Assembly: GCF_900102485.1 (NCBI RefSeq)
Contig: NZ_FNBX01000001.1
Coordinates: 62,001-126,000, forward strand
DNA length: 64,000 nucleotides
DNA from: Desulfovibrio legallii
GTDB lineage: Bacteria; Desulfobacterota; Desulfovibrionia; Desulfovibrionales; Desulfovibrionaceae
Reading direction: 5' to 3'
Position numbers and translations under genes: made by a program. Shown piece by piece: positions 44,111-52,661 of this stretch. Every line of letters begins with the position of its first letter. The first letter of the stretch is position 1. Below the pieces are notes generated by a model. The model had not been told where the DNA came from. It saw only the letters and a program-made list of their open reading frames with translations, and searched no databases.

Positions 44111-45175
44111 TTATTTTTTCCCGGCCCTGGGGTGAGCCGCGTCATAGGTCTCCACCAGCCGTTCCAGGCTGACCTGCGTATAGCGCTGGGTGGTGGTCAG
44201 CCGTTTGTGGCCCAGAAGCTCCTGCACGCTGCGCAGGTCCGCCCCCGCCGCCAGCAGGTGGGTGGCGAAAGAGTGGCGCAGGCTGTGCGGTGAAACCGTC
44301 ACCGCCAGCCCCGCCCGCCGACAGAGCCGCGCTATGATGCGCGCGGCCTCCCGCCGCTGCAGCCGGGCCCCGCGCGCGCCCACAAAAAGGGCCGTTTCTT
44401 CCGGCAAGGCCAGCAGGGGCCGCTCGCACAGCCAGGCCTGCAGGCGCTCGCAGGAGGCGTCCGAAAGCGGCGCAAGGCGCTCCCGCGAGCCCTTGCCCAT
44501 AACCCGCAGCACCTGCGATGCAAGCTGCACGTCGTCCTGGTCCAGGCCCAGGGCCTCGGAAATGCGCAGGCCAGATCCGTAGAGCAGCTCGGCCAGGGCC
44601 AGATCGCGGCAGAGCAGGCGCTCCGCCTCGGCCGTAGCCGGCTGCCGCGCGCCGGGCGCGTCCAGCAAGGCGAAGGTCTCGTCCACATTGAGGGCGCGAG
44701 GCTGGCGTTTTTCCTGCCGGGGATTGCGCACCTGGGCGGCCACGTTCTCCCCCACCCGGCCGTTGCGCAGCTGAAGCCGAAAAAAAGAACGCGCCGCCGC
44801 CAGCTTGCGCGCCATGGAGCTTTTAGCCTCCCCCTGGTGGAACAGCCAGGCCAGAAAGGCCTGCACATGCCGTTTGGTCACGGTTTCTGGACGGCCCAGG
44901 TCCACCCCCTGGCCGCGCAAAAAATCCCGCAGCTGGGCCAGATCCGCGCCGTAGGCCCGTCGGGTGGCCTCCGCCGCCCCGCGCTGCACAACCATCCAGG
45001 CCAGGAAGGCGTCGATAAGCCTTGCTGCCGCGTCCGACCCGTCCCGTCCGGCCGGCTTGTCCAGCCCTTCTGGAGGAAAGTCGGCCGGGCGCGCCGCTGC
45101 GGCCTGTGTTCCTGCCGCGTCCGCCGCAAACCGCTCGCCATCCGCTCCTGACGCCCGCCGTTCTTGCCGCTTCAT
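44111..45175 (-). CDS. xerC: XerC/XerD-type tyrosine recombinase
   Basis: 354 residues; the core is family-normal, but an N-terminal extension of about 50 residues (Ala/Arg-rich) precedes the SAM-like core-binding domain. Catalytic residues are complete: R204 (GSGLRISE), K228 (GKGSRERL), H297 and R300 (HSLRHSF), H323 (LGHK), Y332 (TQRYTQ). It resolves chromosome dimers at dif in the cytoplasm. XerC is a better guess than XerD because it lies with dprA, but I cannot tell for certain. Its ATG overlaps the dprA stop (ATGA). Confidence 0.92.
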   Translation of the reverse strand: MKRQERRASGADGERFAADAAGTQAAAARPADFPPEGLDKPAGRDGSDAAARLIDAFLAWMVVQRGAAEATRRAYGADLAQLRDFLRGQGVDLGRPETVTKRHVQAFLAWLFHQGEAKSSMARKLAAARSFFRLQLRNGRVGENVAAQVRNPRQEKRQPRALNVDETFALLDAPGARQPATAEAERLLCRDLALAELLYGSGLRISEALGLDQDDVQLASQVLRVMGKGSRERLAPLSDASCERLQAWLCERPLLALPEETALFVGARGARLQRREAARIIARLCRRAGLAVTVSPHSLRHSFATHLLAAGADLRSVQELLGHKRLTTTQRYTQVSLERLVETYDAAHPRAGKK

Positions 45176-46476
45176 GCCTGCACCTCATAACGCGCCCCTG
45201 GCAGCCGCCGCACCTTGCCCTGCATCTCCAGCCCCACCAGAAGGCCGCTCAGGGCCGCCGGGGCCAGGCCCAAAGCCAGGCCCAAAGCGTCCACCTGCAA
45301 GGGACCGCGCTCCCGCAAATGCGCCAGCAGCCGCGCGCCCTGCGCCTCCGGGGCCAGCAGCGCCGCCACCGGGGGCGCGGGGGGCGTCGGCTCCACGGCA
45401 GAAGGGGCCGGGGCGGCCCCCACCGCTCTGCCCGCATCCCCGGCGGGCGCAGCCGCAGCCACGGTCTGGGGGGCTGCCCCATCCGCCGCCGCAAAACCGT
45501 CTGCCGCGGCCGCCTTTTCAGCTTCGGGCAGAGTATCGGGACTAATGCCGTAGGGCAGCAGCCGCGCCGCCAGATCGCGCAGCACGTCCTCGGCGTTGAA
45601 TACGGGCCGCGCCCCCTGGCGCACCAGATCCTGGCTGCCCAGGCAGTGCGCGTCCAGGGCCGGACCGGGCACAGCGTAGACTTCCCGGTTCTGCTCCAGC
45701 GCCAGCCGGGCCGTGACCAGGCTGCCGGAGCGGCTGGCGGCCTCCGCCACCAGCACACCCAGCGCCAGACCGCTGATAATGCGGTTGCGCACGGGGAAGT
45801 TGGCCGCCATAGGCGGCGTGCCGGGCGGGAATTCCGAAACCAGCAGGCCCTCGCGCTCCATAGCCGCGAACACGGGGGCGTTGGCGGCGGGGTAACGCAC
45901 GTCAATGCCCGTGCCCAGCACGCCGATGCTGCGGCCTACCTGGCCCAGTGCCGCCTCATGGGCCACGCGGTCAATGCCCTGGGCCATGCCTGAAACAATA
46001 GTCAGCCCGCAGGCGGCGAGGCAGCGCGCCATATAGGCCGCCGCGGCCTTGCCTTGGGCCGTGGCCCGGCGCGAGCCCACCACGGCAAAGACGGGCGCGC
46101 GCAACAGGCTGCCGTCGCCCCGGCAGTAGAGCACGGCGGGCGCGTCGGGAATCTCCCGCAATAACGGGGGATAGCCCGGATCAGACCAGAGCAGGATGCG
46201 CGCCTCCAGGCCGCGGGCGCTGTCCCATTCCCTTCTGGCCGCCGCGCGCCAGGATTCGGCCGCAAATTCCCGGGATGCCGAGAGCAGGCCGGCATCCCCC
46301 CAGCGCTGCCGGGCCTCCACCGCGCCGTAGGCGCTGCCGTACAGCCGCAGCAGTTTTGCCAGCGTACGCGCGCCTATGCCCTTGCAGTGGCGCAGGGCCA
46401 GAGTAGCCCAGAATTCTCTGCGCTGATCCGCATCCATCGCCCGCCACGGGCGTCCCGCACTTTCCGTCGCGTCCAT
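45172..46476 (-). CDS. dprA: DprA/Smf, DNA-protecting protein
   Basis: 434 residues. N-terminal helix-hairpin-helix-like part (ALRHCKGIGARTLAKLLRLYG), then the Rossmann core: FAVVGSRRATAQGKAAAAYMARCLAACGLTIVSGMAQGIDRVAHEAAL and NRIISGLALGVLVAEAASRSGSLVTARLALEQNREVYAVPG. The C-terminal winged-helix-like domain (about 370-434) follows an Ala/Pro-rich linker. DprA loads RecA on incoming single strands in natural transformation. Start ATG 46476 follows GAGGGG. It begins 10 bases after the ybgF-like stop; operon with xerC downstream. Confidence 0.94.
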   Translation of the reverse strand: MDATESAGRPWRAMDADQRREFWATLALRHCKGIGARTLAKLLRLYGSAYGAVEARQRWGDAGLLSASREFAAESWRAAARREWDSARGLEARILLWSDPGYPPLLREIPDAPAVLYCRGDGSLLRAPVFAVVGSRRATAQGKAAAAYMARCLAACGLTIVSGMAQGIDRVAHEAALGQVGRSIGVLGTGIDVRYPAANAPVFAAMEREGLLVSEFPPGTPPMAANFPVRNRIISGLALGVLVAEAASRSGSLVTARLALEQNREVYAVPGPALDAHCLGSQDLVRQGARPVFNAEDVLRDLAARLLPYGISPDTLPEAEKAAAADGFAAADGAAPQTVAAAAPAGDAGRAVGAAPAPSAVEPTPPAPPVAALLAPEAQGARLLAHLRERGPLQVDALGLALGLAPAALSGLLVGLEMQGKVRRLPGARYEVQA

Positions 46477-46486
46477 GCCGGGCCCC

Positions 46487-47911
46487 TCAGCGGGCCAGCC
46501 CCCGCGCCCGCACCAGGCCTGCCGCCTCGGAGTGCGGGAAGCGCCGCAGCACTTCCCCATAGGCCTGGGCCGCGCCCTGGCGGTCGCCCAGACGGCTCAG
46601 GCTCATGCCGGCCTTGAGCAGGGCGTCGGCGGTTTTGTGGTGCCGGGGCCAGCCCGATTCCACCTTCCGGAACTGGTCCAGGGCCTCGCCATAGCGGCCC
46701 TGGGCGTACAGCCCTTCGCCGATCCAGTAGGTGGCGTTGGGGGCATAGCGCCCCTGCGGATAGCTTTGCAAAAAAGCCTGAAACTGCCCGATGCTCTGCG
46801 CGCTTTTGCCGGAAAGCGCCAGCCGCAGGGCCGCCTTGTAGGCGGCTTCCTCGCCCTTGGGGCTGGCGGCCGCGGCCGGAGCGGACGACGCAGACGCAGC
46901 GGACGACGCGGCGGTTCCGGCCGGGGGCGAAGCCTGCCCTGCGCTTTGCCCGCTGCGCTGCCCGGCGGGCCGGGACGCGGAAGCTGCCTTGGATGCGCCC
47001 TCCAGCGGGGGCAGGCCCAGACCGGCGGGCTCCGGCGGCAGGGAAAGTTCCTTGGGCGGCAGGCTCGGCACAGGCACGGACGTATTGCCGCCCGCGCCGG
47101 AGGCCGCTCTGCCGGAAGAACTCGCGGCCGCTCCGCCCTGGGCGGCTGCGCTGCGCTGCGCTGTCGGCGCGGGTTTACCCGCAGGCGCGGCAGCGGAACC
47201 GACCCCCGCCGGGGCCGCGGGCATACTTTCCGGCGGCAGGCCCAGAACGCCGGGCACGGCCGTGCGGCTGGCCCCCTGGGTGGGCACGACGGCCGGATTC
47301 CGGGCGGCGGGAGCGCCCCCTGCCGCAGGGGCGACAGACGCCGGGCGAACCGCACCAGAAGATTGCGCCGGGGCCTCCATGCGGCCGGGGAAGGGACGCG
47401 GCGGCGCGGCGGGGTTGATGCGCACCCCCTGCGGACCGTCCTGCGCTCCGCCGGACGGCGGCGCGGCGACAGAGCTGTGGACGGCGGAAGCCGTCGTTGC
47501 CGTAGCCCCTGCGCCGCTCTTTGGCCCGGACGCAGCCGCAACGGGCGCGGGTGCGACGGGCGCGGCCTGCGCCTTTGCCTCCCTGGCGGAAGCCGACGCC
47601 GCAGACGCGGAGGCCGGGGGCGACGCTGAGGCCGCAGCGGGAGCAGGCTGCACGGGCTGCGGCGGCAGGATGGGCACTACGCGGTAGCTGGTTTTGCGCC
47701 CGCCCGCCGTGCGGACCTCATAGACCCGGTTGTTGAGCCGGGCCACCTGGCTATCCAGCGCGCCCACGCTCTGTTCCAGGGCGTTCAGCCGCCGGTCCAC
47801 GGTCTGGAGGCGTTTTTCCTGTTCGGCCTGCGCTTCCGTGCGCGCCTTGCCGGCGCAGCCGGCCACACACGCAAGGCAGCTCAACACAATGGCCAGTGAA
47901 GCATATTTCAT
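46487..47911 (-). CDS. YbgF/CpoB-like TPR lipoprotein
   Basis: 474 residues. Signal with lipobox VAGC (about 16-19), a coiled coil (EQEKRLQTVDRRLNALEQSVGALDSQVARLNNRVYEV), a ~250-residue low-complexity Ala/Pro/Ser/Gly linker, and C-terminal TPRs typical of YbgF: AYKAALRLALSGKSAQSIGQFQAFLQSYPQGRYAPNATYWIGEGLYAQGRYGEALDQFRKV. CpoB/YbgF works with Tol-Pal in outer-membrane constriction, but no tol-pal genes are near. The long linker is unusual. ATG 47911; ribosome site weak (CGGAG, 12 bases away). Confidence 0.85.
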   Translation of the reverse strand: MKYASLAIVLSCLACVAGCAGKARTEAQAEQEKRLQTVDRRLNALEQSVGALDSQVARLNNRVYEVRTAGGRKTSYRVVPILPPQPVQPAPAAASASPPASASAASASAREAKAQAAPVAPAPVAAASGPKSGAGATATTASAVHSSVAAPPSGGAQDGPQGVRINPAAPPRPFPGRMEAPAQSSGAVRPASVAPAAGGAPAARNPAVVPTQGASRTAVPGVLGLPPESMPAAPAGVGSAAAPAGKPAPTAQRSAAAQGGAAASSSGRAASGAGGNTSVPVPSLPPKELSLPPEPAGLGLPPLEGASKAASASRPAGQRSGQSAGQASPPAGTAASSAASASSAPAAAASPKGEEAAYKAALRLALSGKSAQSIGQFQAFLQSYPQGRYAPNATYWIGEGLYAQGRYGEALDQFRKVESGWPRHHKTADALLKAGMSLSRLGDRQGAAQAYGEVLRRFPHSEAAGLVRARGLAR

Positions 47912-48100
47912 ATCCGGAAATCTCCGCACGAAGTTCCGCCCCGGCCCACACGCGCACGCGGTTGTCAGACGGCCCGGAATTGTGTCTTCGCCTGCCTGAC
48001 CCTTGCGGCCAGAGCATTTTTCAGGCAAAAACAGGCGTGTCGCATTTTTTGTGAACATAGCGCACCAGCACTGACCAGCGCAAGACCGTAAGGAGCAGGC

Positions 48101-48148
48101 ATGAGCTTTTCCATTCCGGTGCGGAAACCCGTGGGCGGTATCCGATGA
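48101..48148 (+). CDS. 15-residue leader ORF coupled to the membrane protein
   Basis: ATG 48101 with AAGGAG 5 bases upstream starts MSFSIPVRKPVGGIR and ends in a TGA (48146-48148) that overlaps the ATG of the next gene (ATGA). The membrane-protein gene itself has only a weak ribosome site, so its translation probably depends on this short ORF. No regulatory codon run is evident. Confidence 0.55.
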   Translation: MSFSIPVRKPVGGIR

Positions 48149-49140
48149 ACGTTTTGCAGGACATCCTGACGGCGGGCGGCGTCTGGCTTGACGCCCTGCG
48201 CCAGCTGCTGGCGGCCCATCCCCTGGTTCAGTCAGGTCTGGAGGCCGTTGCCCTGGCTGTGCCCCTGGCGGCACTGGCGGCCTTTGCCGGCCTGGGCTTT
48301 GTTTCGGGTGCGGCGCGCCTGCTGGCGGTTACGCGGCGACGCGCCTCCTATGAAAAATGCGCCCGGCAGCTGGCCCTGCTGGCCCTGACGCTGGGCTGGC
48401 CCCTGCTGGTGGGCAGCCGCATCTGGCTGTTTTTTACGCACGGTTCCTATACGCCCGATTCCCTGCCGGCCTTTATGGCGGAAATGGCCTGGATTCTGCT
48501 GGGCCTGGCCGTGCTGGTGAGCAGCCTGTACTTCTCCCTCTGGAAATTCCTGCCCAAGCTGCCCGTGCTCCACGCGGCGCTGGGCATCATCAGCGGCATC
48601 CAGGGCTGGCTTGCCCTGGCGGCCACCCTGGCCGCCGCCCGCCTGCTGGCGGCCTTTGCGCTGCCGGAGGCCGCCAACCTGACCCTGGGCGGCCTCTTCC
48701 TGCCCGGCTGGCTCTCCCCCTTCTGGTGCGCCCTCTACGCCACCCTGCCTCTGGCCCTGGGCCTGGCCGGCGGCACAGGCGCGCTGTGGCTGGCGCTGCG
48801 CCGCCGCCGGGACGACTTCGGCCGCGACCACTACAACGCCATGATCCCCTGGTGCGCCGTGTGGGCCAGCCGCGCCTGGACCCTGTTCTGGCTGGCGCTG
48901 CTGCTTTCTTCCGGCCTTGCCGTCTACGCGCGCTGGCAGGGCGGGGTCTTCACCACGGGCAACGCCCTGTGGGAAAGCGCCCGCCTACTGCTCTGGCTGC
49001 TGCCCGCCGTCCTCTGGGCCGTAGTCTGCCGCAGCGCCGCGCCCTTGCGCCACAAGCCCGCCCTGCTGGCGGCCCTGCTGGCGGCCATGACCTGCCTGCC
49101 CTTCTACGCCACGGCCGTTACGTCCATCGCCCTGCCGTAG
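48145..49140 (+). CDS. Multi-pass membrane protein, unknown function
   Basis: 331 residues with about eight to nine membrane helices (for example 30-58, 80-100, 112-130, 140-165, 175-200, 232-252, 270-290, 305-328). No motif I recognise; loops are short and Arg-rich on presumably cytoplasmic sides (RRRASYEKC, RRRRDDFGRDHY). Trp and aromatic residues are frequent. Coupled to the 15-codon leader. It diverges from the ybgF-like gene across about 190 bases. A carrier or a quinone-side membrane subunit is possible but unsupported. Confidence 0.75.
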   Translation: MNVLQDILTAGGVWLDALRQLLAAHPLVQSGLEAVALAVPLAALAAFAGLGFVSGAARLLAVTRRRASYEKCARQLALLALTLGWPLLVGSRIWLFFTHGSYTPDSLPAFMAEMAWILLGLAVLVSSLYFSLWKFLPKLPVLHAALGIISGIQGWLALAATLAAARLLAAFALPEAANLTLGGLFLPGWLSPFWCALYATLPLALGLAGGTGALWLALRRRRDDFGRDHYNAMIPWCAVWASRAWTLFWLALLLSSGLAVYARWQGGVFTTGNALWESARLLLWLLPAVLWAVVCRSAAPLRHKPALLAALLAAMTCLPFYATAVTSIALP

Positions 49141-49182
49141 CCAGGAGCCTTTGCCCCCGCGTCCGCAACACGCGCCCGGCGC

Positions 49183-49205
49183 GCCCTGAAAAAATTTTGC
49201 AGGGC
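49183..49205. terminator. Hairpin between convergent genes
   Basis: GCCCTG (49183-49188) and CAGGGC (49200-49205) with AAAA/TTTT inside the stem, between two converging genes. No external T run; terminator function likely but weak. Confidence 0.4.
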
Positions 49206-49264
49206 TGGGGCGCGGGGGAAGGCGCCCTTTGCCGCACCTGCGCCCTTCTTCCGGCTGTCTTCCC

Positions 49265-50548
49265 TTACCGCTTGTACTGTTTGCGCCACTCGTCCAGAAA
49301 CAGCAAACCGGCTTCAGCTTCGTCCAGCGCGCCGCTGCGGGCCCGCAGGGCGGCCACCACGTCGTCAAAGCCCGCGTGAGGCCCCAGGCCCAACCGCCGG
49401 ACCATATCCTGGAGCTCCGCCGCCAGATCGGGCGGCAGCGCTTCCTCGTCGTTTGTCACGCTTCCGGCCGCAGCGGCCTCCGCCTCCGGCCACGGCCCCA
49501 GGCAGCGGGCCGCAGCGTCGAGCAGGGTTTGCATCCGCCTGGCGTAGGTATGCTCCGCCAGCACGCGCTCCCGCCCGCGCAGGGCCACGGCCTGGCGCTC
49601 CGCAGGATGGGCCAGGTAGTATTCAATGCCCTGGAGCATTTCAGAAAGCGTGGTAAAGGTGGCCAGCTCGCCGGGGGCGAACAGCTCCGGCATAAGGCCG
49701 CGCGCGTCCACCAGCTGGAAGGCCCCGGCGGCCGCCAGTTCAAAGGTGCGCGGGTTGACGAAGTCGCCGGGGACGACCGCTGCCGCGTCGCTCACGCTGG
49801 AGTGCAGGTTGAGGTTGACGCGGGTGGCGTTGTAGATTCTGACGCATTCCTCCTCCCCGATGCGCGCGCCGTGGCGCTGCAAATGCGGGGCCAGCAGCGG
49901 TTCGTCCTCCCAGTCCGATCCCCAGAGCTTGAAGTTCCGCCCCGCCAGGCTGCGGAAGGCCCGCCGCCGGTTGGGATAGCCCGCGCCCAGGAAGGCCACG
50001 TCCGCGCCGTATTCCCGTTGTTCCTCCGGGCGCAGCTCCAGGGGACGGTGGAAGTCCGGCAGGGCCGCCAGGGGCAGGTACAGGGCATTGGCCTGCCCCG
50101 CCTGCGCCAGCAGAGAAAGGAAGGGCTCCTTCTGGATGACGGCAAACAGGTCATACAGCGGAGCAAAGGCCCGCCAGTACTCAAAGACTTTGTAGTCCTC
50201 CACAAACCACATGGCCGTGCGCACCCCGGCGCGGCGCAGCCGCTGGAGCAGCCCGCGCCCCAGCGGAGCCTGGGCCAGCGCCAGCACCAGATGGGGCTCC
50301 TGCTCCCGCACCATGGCCCAGACGGCCTGGGAGACCAGCTGCAGGAAGGCCGTTTCCAGCTGCCCGGCCTGGGCCGGGGCCAGGCCCAGCTTGCGCAGAC
50401 CGGTAAAGGCCGGATAGAGCGCAGGGGCCTCAAACACGCGCACGCTGTGGCCCAGCGCGCGCAGGGCGGCGGCGCAGTAGTGCCCGATGGGCAACGACCC
50501 CCCGTACATGGGCAGGACCACAAGGATGCGCAACGGCATGGCGGACAT
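49265..50548 (-). CDS. CgeB-like glycosyltransferase
   Basis: 427 residues. GT-B type fold: MPLRILVVLPMYGGSLPIGHYCAAALRALGHSVRVFEA at the N-terminus; DVAFLGAGYPNRRRAFRSL, VRIYNATRVNLNLHSSV, and NPRTFELAAAGAFQLVDARGLMPELFAPGEL in the C-terminal half match CgeB-like/DUF3880 glycosyltransferases. Donor and acceptor unknown. The ATG (50548) overlaps the stop of the next glycosyltransferase by one base (TGATG), so they are coupled and probably act on the same glycan. Confidence 0.85.
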   Translation of the reverse strand: MSAMPLRILVVLPMYGGSLPIGHYCAAALRALGHSVRVFEAPALYPAFTGLRKLGLAPAQAGQLETAFLQLVSQAVWAMVREQEPHLVLALAQAPLGRGLLQRLRRAGVRTAMWFVEDYKVFEYWRAFAPLYDLFAVIQKEPFLSLLAQAGQANALYLPLAALPDFHRPLELRPEEQREYGADVAFLGAGYPNRRRAFRSLAGRNFKLWGSDWEDEPLLAPHLQRHGARIGEEECVRIYNATRVNLNLHSSVSDAAAVVPGDFVNPRTFELAAAGAFQLVDARGLMPELFAPGELATFTTLSEMLQGIEYYLAHPAERQAVALRGRERVLAEHTYARRMQTLLDAAARCLGPWPEAEAAAAGSVTNDEEALPPDLAAELQDMVRRLGLGPHAGFDDVVAALRARSGALDEAEAGLLFLDEWRKQYKR

Positions 50549-51777
50549 CAGCAGTATCTCCCTGGCGGCAACATCCAGTCCGCCTCCGGGGCGAACCATT
50601 CCGGCGCGGGCGCGGCGGCCCCCTCCGGCGCTTCCGGCAGCCGCAGACGCCGGAACAGCAGCCCTCGCAGCCGCCTTCGCGCTGCGGCCTGAGCATCCTC
50701 CCCGGCCAGCAGATCCAAGCGAGCGCCCAGGGCGTCCAGCCCCGTGCGCCAGACCTGCAGACCGGGCGGCTGGGGCGGCGCGACCCCGCCCTGCAGCACG
50801 GCCGCCACAGAGCGCAGCAACGCCGCAGACTGCAAGGGCCTGAGGCAGGCCGTATCCCTGGGGCAGGGCGCGGATTCCAGGCAGGGCGCGCAGGGCAGCG
50901 CCGCCTGCCAGACATAATGCCCCGGCCCGTAGGGGCCGGTTTCGTGCGCCCAGGCCGAGGAAAGAAAAAAGGCCAGCACCGGCACGCCCAGCCGCGCCGC
51001 CAGGTGCGTGCTGCCCGTATCCGGGGCGAGCAGAAGATCCAGCCCCGTAAGCGCCGCAGCCAGCGCGGGCCAATCCGTCTTGCCGCACAGATCTCTGGTC
51101 CGTTCCCGCACTTCCGGCGGCAGCAGACGCAGCAAACGACGGGCGGCGGGCTGTTCCGCGGCTGTGCCCAGCAGAAACACCGGCGGCCCCCCGCGCAGAC
51201 GAAAAACCACAGGCAGCAGCTGGGCCAGCGCCGGCACGGGCAACGAACGGCGAGCCTCCCGCCCGGCCAGCGCCACCCCTATGCCCCTGCCGCCCGGCAG
51301 GGGGCGGGGATTGACGGCCGCGGGCACGGCCGGTTCCGTGCAGAAGTGGCCCCAGAAATCCACCAGGTTGAGGGGCGTTTCGGCCCGGCGGGCGCTGAGC
51401 CCGAAGCCCAGGGCCGCCCAGGAAGACCGCAGCACGCCCCCGGGCGCGGGCCGGTAGCCGCGGACCTGCTCCGGCGCAAAAACCCGACAGAGCGCGGCCG
51501 TCAGCCCGGAATAATTGCAGTTATACACAGCGGCAAAATCCTGCCGCCGCCACTGGGCCAGAATTTCCCGGTTGCGGGCCAGGGCCGCGGCCGAAGGCCG
51601 ACCGTGCAGGGCCAAAGCCCAGACGCGCGCAAAAGGATAGAGCAGCCGGGCCAGGGGCTCCAGCCCCGCATCCACGGCCAGCTGCACCTCCCCCTGGGCC
51701 TGCAGCCCGCGCAAAAGCCGCCCGGTCTGCACCAAGTCGCCAAAGCGCGCCGCCTGTAAAACCAGAAATGCCGCCAT
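50548..51777 (-). CDS. Glycosyltransferase family 9 (heptosyltransferase-like)
   Basis: 409 residues. GT9 features: MAAFLVLQAARFGDLVQTGRLLRGL at the start, LPVVFRLRGGPPVFLLGTAAEQ, and LLLAPDTGSTHLAARLGVPVLAFFLSS near 270-300. The Cys cluster CAPCLESAPCPRDTACL is typical of the subfamily. Transfers a heptose or other ADP-activated sugar in LPS core or glycoprotein synthesis. ATG 51777 chosen because it begins the Rossmann domain; its ribosome site is poor. Coupled to the CgeB-like gene. Confidence 0.86.
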   Translation of the reverse strand: MAAFLVLQAARFGDLVQTGRLLRGLQAQGEVQLAVDAGLEPLARLLYPFARVWALALHGRPSAAALARNREILAQWRRQDFAAVYNCNYSGLTAALCRVFAPEQVRGYRPAPGGVLRSSWAALGFGLSARRAETPLNLVDFWGHFCTEPAVPAAVNPRPLPGGRGIGVALAGREARRSLPVPALAQLLPVVFRLRGGPPVFLLGTAAEQPAARRLLRLLPPEVRERTRDLCGKTDWPALAAALTGLDLLLAPDTGSTHLAARLGVPVLAFFLSSAWAHETGPYGPGHYVWQAALPCAPCLESAPCPRDTACLRPLQSAALLRSVAAVLQGGVAPPQPPGLQVWRTGLDALGARLDLLAGEDAQAAARRRLRGLLFRRLRLPEAPEGAAAPAPEWFAPEADWMLPPGRYC

Positions 51778-52196
51778 ATTGCCACGCAACGGGTTACACG
51801 CGTTCGCTGTTTTGTGGGGGAGCAGCGCTTTTTGTGTACAGCCCCGCCCCACCCTGCAACGGCCTTTTCCCTTTTCAGGGAGCGCATCGCCCCCCTGACC
51901 GAAAGTCGGAACGGCAGGGGTCCGGCCCCGCGCGCCGCAAAAATCCTTGGAGAGCAACTCTATGCGTTGCGCCAGACCAGGGCAAGCCCGGCGCTGCGGG
52001 CGGCGGCTTGGCGCAGCTGACCGCGGGCCAGGCGCATTTGCAACGGCCCCCAACGCGCACCCCGCCCTTAAACCATACGAACCATCTGCCGCGGGCGGCG
52101 GGCTGCGCCGAACGCGCGGCCGCCAGAGCTTTCTGATCGTGTTCAGAATTTTTCGCACATTTCGTCGTGCCGCGGGGTCAGAATTTTGGGTCTGCC
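51778..52196. other. Intergenic region upstream of the glycosyltransferases
   Basis: 419 bases. Member 3 of the G-rich hairpin family lies at 51812-51851 (TTTTGTGGGGGAGCAGCGC .. GCCCCGCCCCACCC). The rest is GC-rich with no credible gene on either strand; the longer open frame to 52200 on the minus strand has no ribosome site and a low-complexity product. Confidence 0.55.
52144..52164 (-). repeat. 21-bp motif, second copy (inverse of 19303)
   Basis: Reverse complement of the motif at 19303-19323, identical over 21 bases and extended to 26 with one mismatch. It is 33 bases after the DUF488 gene stop side and lies in the same gap as the hairpin. Confidence 0.7.
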
Positions 52197-52574
52197 TCAA
52201 GGCGCTGCCACGGGGCGCTCCAGCAGATAGCGCCGCAAGGCCACGGCGTTGTTGCAGTCCGTGTCCTTAGCCGCGTAGAGCAAGACCACCGTGGCGTGCC
52301 GGGCCAGCAGGCCCCGCAGATCTTCCAGGGCCGCGCGGGCTGGGGCGTCGGCGTCCAGCTCCTGAAAATAGCGCTCTTGAAAGGCCTCCCATTTTGCCCT
52401 GTCGTGGGCGAACCACCGCCGCAGGGCCGTGGAGGGGGCCAGGTCTCTGAGCCACACGTCCCAGGGCGCGCCGGCGCGGGCTACCCCGCGCGGCCAGACC
52501 CTGTCCGCCAGAACGCGGAAGCCCGCTTCCGGGCCGGGCCGATCGTACACCCGGGCAAGCAGTATCCGGGGCAT
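52197..52574 (-). CDS. DUF488-family protein (YeaO-like)
   Basis: 125 residues. RVYDRPGPEAGFRVLADRVWPRGVARAGAPWDVWLRDLAPSTALRRWFAHDRAKWEAFQERYFQEL matches the small DUF488/YeaO family; VLLYAAKDTDCNNAVALRRYL completes it. Function unknown. I chose ATG 52574 because AAGGAG lies 7 bases upstream, giving MPRILLARVYDRP. Confidence 0.9.
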   Translation of the reverse strand: MPRILLARVYDRPGPEAGFRVLADRVWPRGVARAGAPWDVWLRDLAPSTALRRWFAHDRAKWEAFQERYFQELDADAPARAALEDLRGLLARHATVVLLYAAKDTDCNNAVALRRYLLERPVAAP

Positions 52575-52661
52575 AAAGGTCTCCTTGGCGTCAAGGGGCA
52601 AGGAAGGGCGCGCAACCAGCGGCTCGCAGGAAGGCTCCGAGGCTGTCGGGCCGCTCCGGCC

